Positions 44,616 through 52,347 of a stretch of 64,000 nt of DNA are shown piece after piece. The DNA is taken from assembly GCA_963739175.1 (NCBI GenBank), contig CAVTZH010000001.1, forward strand, positions 124,001 through 188,000, given 5' to 3'. Each line of letters starts with the position of its first letter. The stretch's first letter is position 1. The notes beneath the pieces are model-generated. The model was not told where the DNA came from. It made no database searches and saw only the letters and a list, made by a program, of their open reading frames with translations. Made by a program: the position numbers and the translations under genes. This DNA is from VAZQ01 sp963739175. Its GTDB lineage: Bacteria; Pseudomonadota; Alphaproteobacteria; Rhizobiales; Xanthobacteraceae.

Positions 44616-44641
44616 AGCCGCCCCCGTTGCCGGAGGCGGCT
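44616..44641 (-). terminator. Rho-independent terminator of the VPLPA-CTERM gene
   Basis: Minus-strand AGCCGCCTCCGG-caac-GGGGGCGGCT followed by TTTA. It begins 26 bp after the stop codon. Confidence 0.7.
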
Positions 44642-44667
44642 CGTTTGTGTAATGCCGAGGTCGCTAG

Positions 44668-45303
44668 TTATGCTGCAAGCTTTGCTGCCTTCCGCTTCCG
44701 GCGCCACGCGATCAGACCACCGCCAGCGAGGACGGTGGCGAAGAGCGGAAGTGCGGCGGGGAGAGGCACGGGATTGACCGCGGTCAACGCCAGCGAACCA
44801 GAGCCGGTGTTGCCCGTGTAGGTCGTGTAAGTCACGTATCCAAACAGCGGCTGGAAGTACGACGTATCAATCCACTCTGAGCAAGTAGAGAAGAATCCGC
44901 AACTAAAATAGCGGTAAAACCCCTGGTTGACCCAATACCCCCCGGTCTGTTGCCACTGCTGGTACTGCTCCGAATAATTCGCAGTGAAGGAGTAGGCAGG
45001 ATTGTAGTTGCCGGCCGGATACGCGAAGGACGTACTGAAAGATTTCGCAATGCCCCCCGCCGTTATGTTGAAAATCTGGGACGGGCCGAAGTCGGAAAAT
45101 AGAGTTACTGATCCGCCCGTGAAAACGGCGTTGAAATAGCCGGGATCGGCGGTCAAGTTCAGAACGAGGTTGAGGGTGCTTTGGTCACCCGCGTTGATAG
45201 CCGTTGGCGTTACGGTGAAAGTCGGCACCACTGCCGCATTGGCAGCAACCGTCAGCCCGTACAAAAAGCTACCGCAAACTGCGGCACGTATTCCCAATCC
45301 CAT
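44668..45303 (-). CDS. VPLPA-CTERM sorting-domain protein
   Basis: A 211-residue exported protein. A signal peptide MGLGIRAAVCGSFLYGLTVA is followed by a beta-rich domain, a Tyr/Gln/Trp-rich stretch (ANYSEQYQQWQQTGGYWVNQ, then CGFFSTCSEW) and a C-terminal tripartite sorting tail: NPVPLPAALPLFATVLAGGG, one membrane helix, then WRRKRKAA. This is the VPLPA-CTERM signal processed by an exosortase. No exosortase gene is in the window. GGAGGGG precedes ATG 45303. Confidence 0.88.
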   Translation of the reverse strand: MGLGIRAAVCGSFLYGLTVAANAAVVPTFTVTPTAINAGDQSTLNLVLNLTADPGYFNAVFTGGSVTLFSDFGPSQIFNITAGGIAKSFSTSFAYPAGNYNPAYSFTANYSEQYQQWQQTGGYWVNQGFYRYFSCGFFSTCSEWIDTSYFQPLFGYVTYTTYTGNTGSGSLALTAVNPVPLPAALPLFATVLAGGGLIAWRRKRKAAKLAA

Positions 45304-45421
45304 GATGACGCCCCTCCGAGAGCAATGCCGCAGCACTAGTACAACCATACCGGAAGGGTGAGTCAATACCACTGACCTTTTATGTAGTTAATTACCGGGG
45401 GTTTCCCCCCGTCCTCTCGCT

Positions 45422-45517
45422 TCACACCGCGGCGCTTACCTCTAAAGGGCGGCTGATCCTCTGCACCGTGCCGGGACTGATGCCGAACTGCTCAGCGATC
45501 TTGCGCACGCCAGGGCG
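45422..45517 (-). pseudogene. C-terminal tail of a serine recombinase (resolvase/invertase)
   Basis: The minus strand reads PGVRKIAEQFGISPGTVQRI, then SRPLEVSAAV and a stop at 45422. This is the Hin-type helix-turn-helix that ends Tn3-family resolvases. The catalytic domain is absent: the match stops where the tyrosine recombinase fragment begins on the other strand. Confidence 0.65.
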
Positions 45518-45525
45518 GTTTACGC

Positions 45526-46152
45526 GTGCTTTCCTACGCCGTTGACCCGCTCGACAAGATCGCCGGCAACCCGTGCGAGGGCATCAAACAGCTCTACAGC
45601 GGCGACCGTTCGGAAATCATCTGGCTGGATTCCGATATCACCCAGGTCAAAGCGAGTTGCTCGCCTGAGATCGCTCAGGCGGTTGAGCTCGCCGCGCACA
45701 CCGGCCTGCGGCTGGGCGACCTGATGCGCCTGTCGTGGTCACATGTGCAGGAGGATGAAGGCGCGATTATCATGGCAACGGGCAAGAGCCGAGGGAAACG
45801 AGAGGCGATCATCCCGCTCTACGACGATTTGCGTGCCGTGCTTGCCCGCATCCCGAAACGATCGACAACAATCCTCACCAGCAGCAAGCGCCGGCCGTGG
45901 ACGGTTGACGGATTCGGGTCGTCATTCAACAAGGCAAAGATCGAGGCCAAGATGGCTGACCGCGATCTGCATTTTCACGATTTTCGAGGTACCGCCGTCA
46001 CGCGCTTCTACATCGCCGGCATTCCCGAGCGCGTTATCGCGGAGATCGTCGGATGGTCGGAGGAACAGGTTTCAAAAATCATCCGGCGCTATCTCGGCCG
46101 GTCCGCAGCGACCAGGACGCTGATCGAGAAGTTGCGGCAGCGCAAAGAGTGA
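45526..46152 (+). pseudogene. Tyrosine recombinase (phage-type integrase), N-terminally truncated
   Basis: About 208 residues covering only the catalytic domain. Arg I is in ELAAHTGLRLGDLMRLSW and the HxxR box in LHFHDFRGTAVTRFYIAG. The second His position is Trp (IVGWSEEQVSKII), and the likely catalytic Tyr is in IIRRYLGRS. The N-terminal SAM-like and arm-binding domains are missing; the frame opens at LRVLSYAVDPLDKI, typical of mid-protein. It points at the tRNA-Gly 3' end 54 bp away, as integrases of tRNA-targeting islands do. Probably inactive. Confidence 0.8.
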
Positions 46153-46205
46153 ACAAAACTTGGAAAACCGAGAAGAAAACCGCCCGCGCATCATCTGCTA
46201 AGTGC

Positions 46206-46279
46206 TGGAGCGGGCGGAGGGAATCGAACCCTCGTATGCAGCTTGGGAAGCTGCCGTTCTACCATTGAACTACGCCCGC
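46206..46279 (-). tRNA. tRNA-Gly (anticodon CCC)
   Basis: A complete cloverleaf on the minus strand. The acceptor GCGGGCG pairs with CGCCCGC, the D arm is GTTCAATGGTAGAAC, the anticodon stem-loop is GCAGC-TTCCCAA-GCTGC with anticodon CCC, and the T arm is AGGGTTCGATTCCCT. The discriminator T and CCA are encoded. Confidence 0.96.
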
Positions 46280-46387
46280 GATTGCTGTTGAAATTCTAGC
46301 CGCTTTTCAATCTCATGTCTGCTGCGCACGGGTCAACAGAGCGATTTGCTATCCCACCACAGGGAACTAGCGGCTATAAGCGCGGGC

Positions 46388-46666
46388 ATGACGACGCGCA
46401 AACCTGAGCCAAACAAAAAAGCCCGGCCGACGCCTCCGTTGGCCGAAAAGCCGGCGCACAAGACGTCACAAGCCGATGCGGCGCATATCGCCACCGCCGG
46501 TTACTGGCGGGATCAGCAGGTGGCCGTTGACCGGATCGCGAAGCTCAAGGCGGCGCGCCTCGCGCAAGGGGCCAAGGCCGAACCGCGCAAGCCCAAGCCC
46601 AAGAAGAAGGCCGCGTCCGTGTTGGATCGTCCCAGAGCCTCCCGGCATCGCCGTTGGGGCGGATGA
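46388..46666 (+). CDS. Small basic hypothetical protein
   Basis: MTTRKPEPNKKARPTPPLAE, then an Ala/Lys-rich helical region (DRIAKLKAARLAQGAKAEPR) and a basic tail RASRHRRWGG. The composition suggests a nucleic-acid-binding or disordered protein. No family recognised. It is convergent with the Ca2+/H+ antiporter gene, 56 bp from its stop. Confidence 0.5.
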   Translation: MTTRKPEPNKKARPTPPLAEKPAHKTSQADAAHIATAGYWRDQQVAVDRIAKLKAARLAQGAKAEPRKPKPKKKAASVLDRPRASRHRRWGG

Positions 46667-46722
46667 GGTCTTAAGACCGCGTCCGGGCTGACCTGAGCGG
46701 CGCCGACGTGCAGGCGCAACGT

Positions 46723-47803
46723 TTAAGGGACGACCGCGAAAAACAGGAACGCCGCGAAGATGACGAGGTGGACGATGCCCTGCAGCACCGTGGTCCGCCC
46801 GGTGCCGAGCGTGATCACCCCCACCAGCACGCGTGAGCGCCAGCAGCACGACGTCCTTGGGGCCGAGCCCGAGCTCGAGCGGCTGACCGAGCACGATCGA
46901 AACGACGGCGACGGCCGGGATGGTCAGCCCGATGCTCGCGAGCGCCGATCCCAGCGCCAGGTTCAAGCTGGTCTGCAGCCGGTTGGCGCGCGCCGCCCGC
47001 ACCGCCGCCACGCCTTCGGGCAGCAGCACCAATCCGGCGATGACGATGCCGACGACGGCGGCCGGCGCGCCCACCCGCGCAATCGCGGCCTCGACCGCGG
47101 GCGTGAGCGTCTTGGCGAGGCCGACAATGGCGACGAGCGCGGCGATCAGCAGGCCGAGGCTGACCAGCGCGGCCGCATTGGAGGGCGGCGCCGCATGCGC
47201 GTCCTCGTCGCCGCCCCCGGCCGGCAGGAAGTAGTCCCGGTGCCGGACGGTCTGGATGAAGACGAACGAACCGTAGAGCACCAGCGAAATCACGCCGGCG
47301 AAGACGAGCTGCGAGGTGCTGAAGACCGGACCCGGCGTCGTGGTCGTGAGGTTCGGCAGGATCAGCGTCAGCGTCGTGAGCGCGGCGAGCACGGCGAGCG
47401 CGGCGCTTGCGCCCTGGATCTGGAATCCCTGCTCGTGGTGGCGCACACCGCCGGCGAGCAGGCAGAGCCCGACCAGCCCGTTGCAGATGATCATGACGGC
47501 GGCGAACACCGTATCGCGCGCCAAGCCGGCCTTGCCTTCGACGCCGACCATGATCGACACGATCAGCGCCACCTCGATGACCGTCACCGCCACCGCAAGG
47601 ACGAGCGAGCCGAACGGCTCGCCGACGCGGTGCGCAATCACCTCGGCGTGGTAGACGGCGGCGAACACCGTCGCGATCAACACCACGCCGGCGGCGGCCG
47701 CGATGACGGCCGGCGCGCCGGCAAACATCGTGATGACGAGGACGACCCAGGCCAGCGCCGGCCACGCCCATGCCCACCACGGTGTTCGTTCCGCCGTCGC
47801 CAT
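46723..47803 (-). CDS. Ca2+/H+ antiporter-like ionic transporter (ChaA/CaxA type), one frameshift near the end
   Basis: A membrane exchanger of the CaCA superfamily, about 359 residues and ten or eleven helices. It begins MATAERTPWWAWAWPALAWV. The first alpha-repeat includes VAVTVIEVALIVSIMV with its conserved Glu and continues DTVFAAVMIICNGLVGLCLL. The second half includes VIAGLVLLPEGVAAVRAARA and LNLALGSALASIGLTIPAVA. One extra base near 46838 breaks the C-terminus between LLALT and VLVGVITLGTGRTTVLQG; repaired, it ends FFAVVP at 46723. It probably exports Ca2+ or Na+ for H+. It is divergent from two channel genes. Confidence 0.88.
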
Positions 47804-47982
47804 CCGCACACTCGCCCCTTGCTCAAGGGCTGATAGCACGGATGCGTCGCAGGCGCATCGGCAGCGCCCGCCAACCTCTGTCAACAGATTGTGCCGGCTT
47901 GACAATTCGGCCGTGGCGACTCCTTGAAACGGCACTGCTATAAGGTGCGGCAGACCGCCACAGGGGATAGGGGATACCGCTC

Positions 47983-48792
47983 GTGCTCGCCAAGCTCCGC
48001 ACCATCGTCGAAGACCCGCGCACCGAGCGCGTGATCATGACGCTGATCATCATCAACGCCATCACGCTCGGTTTACAGACCTCCAAGACGATGATGGCCG
48101 CGTTCGGGCCGATCCTGGAGCTGTTCGACGACATCATCGTCTGGGTCTTCGTGGTCGAAGTCACCTCGCGCATCATCGTGCATCGCTGGGCGTTCTTCAA
48201 AGACCCCTGGAGCATCTTCGACTTCATCGTGGTGGCGATCTCGATCGTTCCCGCCAGCCAGACGTTCAGCGTGCTGCGGGCGCTGCGCATCCTGCGGGTG
48301 CTGCGGCTGATCACGGTGGTGCCGTCGCTGAAGGCCGTGGTCGGCGGGCTGCTCGCCGCGCTGCCCGGCATGGGCTCGATCGTGATCTTGATCATGCTGC
48401 TCTACTACGTCTTCGCCGTCATCGCTGTGAAGCTCTACGGTACGGAATTCCCGGAGCTGTTCGGCACGATCGGCAAATCGTTCTTCACGCTGTTCACGGT
48501 GATGACGCTGGAAGGCTGGGTCGACGGCGTGGTCAAGCCGATCATGGAGAAGTTCCCGCGTGCGTGGATATTCTTCGTCACTTTCATCGTGGTGACGACC
48601 TTCATGGTGCTCAACCTGTTCATCGGCGTGGTGGTCAACGCGATGCAGAAGGAGCACGAGAAGGCGGAGAAGATGGAGCTCGAGCACGAGCGCGAGATCG
48701 TGCACGAGGAGGCCGCGCCGATCCTGTCCGAAATCCGCAGCCTCAAGGCCGACGTCGCCGAGCTGCGCAAGGCGCTGGCGGGGAAGACGTAG
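47983..48792 (+). CDS. Voltage-gated ion channel (single-domain NaChBac-like), filter TLEGWVD
   Basis: A 269-residue six-helix channel subunit acting as a tetramer. S4 is SVLRALRILRVLRLITVVPS with Arg every third residue. The pore has FFTLFTVMTLEGWVDGVVKP, with filter TLEGWVD at residues 175-181. S6 is FIVVTTFMVLNLFIGVVVNA, followed by a long coiled-coil tail. Sodium-selective relatives have TLESW. TLEGWVD is, as I recall, the filter of the Ca2+-selective CavMr of Meiothermus ruber, so Ca2+ permeation is likely. The start is GTG 47983. Confidence 0.9.
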   Translation: MLAKLRTIVEDPRTERVIMTLIIINAITLGLQTSKTMMAAFGPILELFDDIIVWVFVVEVTSRIIVHRWAFFKDPWSIFDFIVVAISIVPASQTFSVLRALRILRVLRLITVVPSLKAVVGGLLAALPGMGSIVILIMLLYYVFAVIAVKLYGTEFPELFGTIGKSFFTLFTVMTLEGWVDGVVKPIMEKFPRAWIFFVTFIVVTTFMVLNLFIGVVVNAMQKEHEKAEKMELEHEREIVHEEAAPILSEIRSLKADVAELRKALAGKT

Positions 48793-48835
48793 CACTCGGC
48801 CGTATTATTCCGTGAAGACGCAGCGAACTCGGTGG

Positions 48836-48938
48836 GCCCCCTCTCCCCATTGGGGAGAGGGATGGGGTGAGGGGGCACAGGTCCCTCGATAGGTTCGAAC
48901 CCCCTCACCCCAACCCTCTCCCCTCCGGGGAGAGGGAG
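48836..48938. repeat. Palindromic intergenic repeat, CTCTCCCC family
   Basis: ctctccccattggggagagg with gatggggtgaggggg and, inverted, cccctcaccccaaccctctc with cctccggggagaggg. It sits between the two channel genes. Confidence 0.85.
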
Positions 48939-48995
48939 TCCACCGAATCCGCGGCACGATCACGACACGCACGAACAAGGAGTGGGAGCAACGAC

Positions 48996-49812
48996 ATGGA
49001 ATGGCTGCGCAAGGTGGTCCTCGATCCGCGGACCGAACGCTTCATCATGGTGGTCATCATCGCCAACGCCGTCGTCTTGGGGCTCGAGACCTCGAAGACC
49101 GTGATGGCGTCGTATGGGCGCGTGCTCGAAATCCTCGATCACATCATGCTCGGCATCTTCGTGGTCGAGCTGACCGCGCGGATCATCGTGCACCGCTTGG
49201 CGTTCTTCCGCGACCCCTGGAGCGTGTTCGATTTCATCGTGGTGGCGATCGCGGTGGTCCCGACCACGGAGAACTTCAGCGTGTTGCGCGCGCTGCGGGT
49301 GCTGCGCGTGCTGCGGCTGATCACGGCGCTGCCTTCGCTCAGACGGGTGGTCGCGGGGCTGCTCGGCGGCGCTGCCGGGCATGGGCTCGATCGTGTTGCT
49401 GATCGGCCTGATCTACTACGTGTTCGCGGTGATGGCGACCAAGATGTTCGGCGACGCCAAGCCGGAGCTGTTCGGCACGCTCGGCGACTCGCTGTTCACG
49501 CTGTTCACGGTGATGACGCTGGAAGGCTGGGTCGACGGCGTCACCAAGCCGGTGATGGAGACGCATCCCTGGGCGTGGATCTTCTTCATCATCTTCATCG
49601 TCTTCACCACCTTCATGGTGCTCAACCTGTTCATCGGCGTGGTGGTCAACGCCATGCAGGCGGAAGCCGAGAAAGGCATGGCGGCCGAGCGCGCGGCAGA
49701 ACGCGAGATCGTCCATGGCGAGGCGGAGCCGATCCTCGCCGAGGTGAGACGACTGCGCTCGGACCTCGCGGAGTTGCGCAAGGATTTGGCGGGACGAGCG
49801 GCGGGAGGATAG
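48996..49812 (+). CDS. Second voltage-gated ion channel, filter TLEGWVD, one frameshift
   Basis: A tandem paralogue of the preceding channel, about 271 residues. It starts MEWLRKVVLDPRTERFIMVV. S4 is SVLRALRVLRVLRLITALPS, the pore is LFTLFTVMTLEGWVDGVTKP and S6 is FIVFTTFMVLNLFIGVVVNA, with a charged helical tail. One extra base near 49372 splits S4-S5 from the pore (RVVAGLLG / ALPGMGSIVLLIGLIYYV); removing it restores 272 codons. Both copies keep the same filter. Tandem copies could form homo- or heterotetramers. Confidence 0.88.
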
Positions 49813-49820
49813 GCAGTCGC

Positions 49821-49950
49821 GTCCCGGGCGCACTGCAGCACGTAGTGCTGCGGTGCAGACCCGGGACCCCGGTTTCTTGAACCTAAAGGAAGTAACCGGG
49901 GTCCCGGATCGGCGGTGCAATGCTTCGCACTGCACCTTGTCCGGGACACG
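49821..49950. repeat. Palindromic intergenic repeat, CCCGGGAC family
   Basis: gtcccgggcgcactgcagca ... gacccgggaccccggtttct, then inverted aaccggggtcccggatcg ... gcactgcaccttgtccggga. A long two-part hairpin element lies between convergent genes, perhaps ending both transcripts. Confidence 0.8.
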
Positions 49951-49953
49951 AGA

Positions 49954-50933
49954 TCAACAACACCCGCCGCCGTCGTAGTGCCAGGTCGAGCGGAGACATA
50001 GATATCGTCGCGACCGAGCGCGGCAAGCGCATTCGCGGTCTTGTCGCACACCGCCGCCGGCTGGTTCTGCTTGAGCACATGCCCGCGCCGGTCGTCGAAG
50101 AATTCGTCGGCGCCGTGATAGATGGCGGTGCGGCCGGTGAACACGCAGGGGCCGTCGTTGGGCATGGGATCCTTGATCGCGCAAATCTCGACGCTCTCGA
50201 CGGCGATCAGGCGGTCGGTGTCATGGTGGCGCGGCGACAGCACGCGGTACGGCCGCCGCGCGCGCACCTCGATCGTGCCGAAACCGATGTCGGTCAGCCG
50301 GCGGACATAGTCGGCGAGCGGCAAGGCGCCGGTGAGGCACATGGCGCGCAGCCGCTGGTCGCTGCGAAGCTTGGCGGGGATCGGCGCCTCGCAAACCGGA
50401 TCGCTCAACATGAGCTTTCCGTGCGGCTTGAGCACCCGGTACATCTCCGCGAGCGCGCGCTCGAGCTCGTTGTCGTGGAAGATGTTGAACAGGCAATTCT
50501 GCGCGGCGATGTCGACCGAAGCATCGGCGACCGGCAGGTCGAGCGCGTCGCCCCGGCGCAGATCGACGAAGTCGCGGCGGAACCAGGGATTGGCCGCCTC
50601 TGCGGCAATGAGGTTGTCGCGGCAGGCATCGAGCATCTCGTCGACCACGTCGAGCCCGATGACCGCGCCGGCGCGCCGGCTGAAATAGGCGAACTGCAGC
50701 ACCTCCATGCCGCCGCCGACTCCGACATAGAGGATCGACGGACTGCCGGCGAGGTCGCGCGGATGCACCGTGCTGCCGCAACCGTAGTTCATCGCCTGCA
50801 TCTTGCAGGGGATCGAGAGCTCCGGCAGCTGCCACATCGGGCTGGTGGTGCAGCACAGTCCTTGCTGCGGTTCGAGCGCGGCCTGCCGGTAGACATCGCG
50901 CGCGGTTTCGAGATAGTCGCCAGCGAGTGACAT
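49954..50933 (-). CDS. arsM: Arsenite methyltransferase-like protein (arsenosugar-type ArsM), frameshift near the end
   Basis: An SAM methyltransferase of about 325 residues. After MSLAGDYLETARDVYRQAAL comes the Cys pair in QQGLCCTTSPMW, then NYGCGS, the SAM motif ILYVGVGGGMEVLQFAYFSR and VDIAAQNCLFNIFHDNELER. The C-terminal domain has GPCVFTGRTAIYHGADEFFD and PAAVCDKTANALAALGRDD. A one-base slip near 49990 hides the conserved end STWHYDGGGCC. These Cys features match the arsenosugar-biosynthesis ArsM family, as I recall it. No ars operon is next to it. Confidence 0.75.
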
Positions 50934-51025
50934 GGCCGTGATCCCCGAGTGCTTCAGTCGCGAGACACTAACACTTGCGGCCGCGCACGCCCGCCCGCGC
51001 ACGAGGAATTGATGCGGGCGATCGC

Positions 51026-52132
51026 TCAGGTCCGGAAGTGCTTGGAGAGCTTCAGCCCCTGCGCCTGGTAGTTGGAGCCGATGCCCTGGCCGTAGAGCGA
51101 CTTCGGGCGCTCCAGCATGTGCTCGTAGACCAGCCGCCCGACGGTCTGACCGTGCTCGAGAATGAACGGCACCTCGCGCGAGCGCACCTCGAGCACCGCG
51201 CGGGAACCGCGGCCGCCGGCGCCGGCATAGCCGAAGCCGGGATCGAAGAAGCCGGCATAGTGCACGCGGAATTCGCCGACCAGCGGATCGAACGGCACCA
51301 TCTCGGCGGCAAAGTCGGGCGGCACCTGTACCGCTTCCTTGGACGCGAGGATGTAGAACTCGTCGGGGTCGAGCACGAGGCTCTCGTCCTTGCGCGCCTT
51401 GATCGGCTCCCAGAACTCGGCGACGTCGTAGCCGGCACGGCGATCCACGTCGATGAGGCCGGTGTGGCGCTTGGCGCGGTAACCAACAAAGCCATCCGGT
51501 CCGAGCCCGCCGAGGTCGACGCTCACCGCCACGCCCTCGCCGACGTCGGCATGGTCGTCGTCGACCAGCCGCTCGGCGATGTGCAGCGCGCGCAGCGCCT
51601 CGGCGGTGAGTTGCGCATGGCCGTGGCGGAAGCGGATCTGCGACAGCCGCGAGCCCTCGCGCACCAGCACCGGGAACGTCTTCGGGCTGATCTCGGCATA
51701 GAGCGGGCCGTGATAGCCGGGGGTGATGCGATCGAAGCCGCGGGTCTCGTCGGCGATCACGCGGGTGAACACGTCGAGCCGTCCGGTCGAGCTCTTCGGG
51801 TTGGCCGCCGCCGCGATGTTGTGAGGCAGTGCGAGGCTTTCAATGAGCGGCACGATGTAGACGCAGCCGGTCTCCAGCACCGCGCCGTCGGTGAGCGCGA
51901 TCTCGTGCAGCTTCAGATCGTCGATGCGCTCGGCGACGGTGGTGTTCGGCCCCGGCAGGAAGCTTGCGCGCACACGGAAGGCGGTCGCGCCGAGCCGCAG
52001 GTCGAGGCTCGCCGGCTGGATCTGGTCCTGCACGAACTCGTATTCGGCAAGGATCGCGCCGTCGCGGATGAGCGCGCCGATCATCTGGTCGGGGAGGATG
52101 CCCCGTTGATCCACTGCAAGGGCGAGCGGCAC
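51026..52132 (-). CDS. dcd: 2'-deoxycytidine 5'-triphosphate deaminase (duplicated alphaproteobacterial form)
   Basis: Converts dCTP to dUTP for thymidylate synthesis. At 368 residues it is about twice the enterobacterial Dcd, the form usual in Rhizobiales, with two related trimeric dUTPase-like halves. Signature stretches are QPASLDLRLGATAFRVRASF, AAANPKSSTGRLDVFTRVIA, PGYHGPLYAEISPKTFPVLV and GEFRVHYAGFFDPGFGYAGA. The start is GTG 52132, after AGGAAG. It is divergent from the SAM-II/metZ unit. Confidence 0.93.
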   Translation of the reverse strand: MPLALAVDQRGILPDQMIGALIRDGAILAEYEFVQDQIQPASLDLRLGATAFRVRASFLPGPNTTVAERIDDLKLHEIALTDGAVLETGCVYIVPLIESLALPHNIAAAANPKSSTGRLDVFTRVIADETRGFDRITPGYHGPLYAEISPKTFPVLVREGSRLSQIRFRHGHAQLTAEALRALHIAERLVDDDHADVGEGVAVSVDLGGLGPDGFVGYRAKRHTGLIDVDRRAGYDVAEFWEPIKARKDESLVLDPDEFYILASKEAVQVPPDFAAEMVPFDPLVGEFRVHYAGFFDPGFGYAGAGGRGSRAVLEVRSREVPFILEHGQTVGRLVYEHMLERPKSLYGQGIGSNYQAQGLKLSKHFRT

Positions 52133-52224
52133 GTTCGCGCTTCCTCAAGGCTGATCCCGGCAGGCAGCGATAGCCGATGACCGTCTTGACGGGAAGGCTG
52201 AGGGCGCGCTACACGATGATTATC

Positions 52225-52280
52225 CCGTGGTCAATTTGAGCCGGCCGGCTTGCAGCCACGTTAAATAAGTCGCTAAAAGG
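52225..52280 (+). ncRNA. SAM-II riboswitch
   Basis: Matches the SAM-II (metA-type) consensus: cccgtggtcaatttgagccg, then gccggcttgcagccacgtta, then aataagtcgctaaaagg. The P1 arms (cgtgg / ccacg) and the pseudoknot partners (aatttgagccg with the aagtcgctaaa end) are in place. It binds S-adenosylmethionine and represses metZ. Confidence 0.93.
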
Positions 52281-52295
52281 CCGGGGACGCGTGGA

Positions 52296-52327
52296 CCCGG
52301 CGGACAATATTTCCGGCCGGGTTTTTT
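52296..52327 (+). terminator. Rho-independent terminator in the metZ leader
   Basis: cccggc ... gccggg stem (52296-52321) followed by six T. It lies between the SAM-II aptamer and the metZ ATG, 20 bp upstream of it. SAM binding could therefore also favour premature termination. Confidence 0.75.
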
Positions 52328-52347
52328 GTCGTCTGAAGGAGACCGTG

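Larger units (their letters stand above)
43650..46279. mobile_element. Small genomic island bounded by tRNA-Gly sequences
   Basis: About 2.6 kb lie between a 46-nt tRNA-Gly 3' fragment (43650-43695) and an intact tRNA-Gly(CCC) (46206-46279), both on the minus strand as direct repeats. A tyrosine recombinase catalytic domain points toward the intact tRNA. The cargo is two small proteins, a VPLPA-CTERM protein and a resolvase tail. This is the classical layout of an element integrated at a tRNA 3' end, now truncated. Confidence 0.6.

Noticed and set aside
43818..46152. A functional prophage or integrative element
   Set aside because: Both recombinases are truncated and no structural, replication or transfer genes are present.
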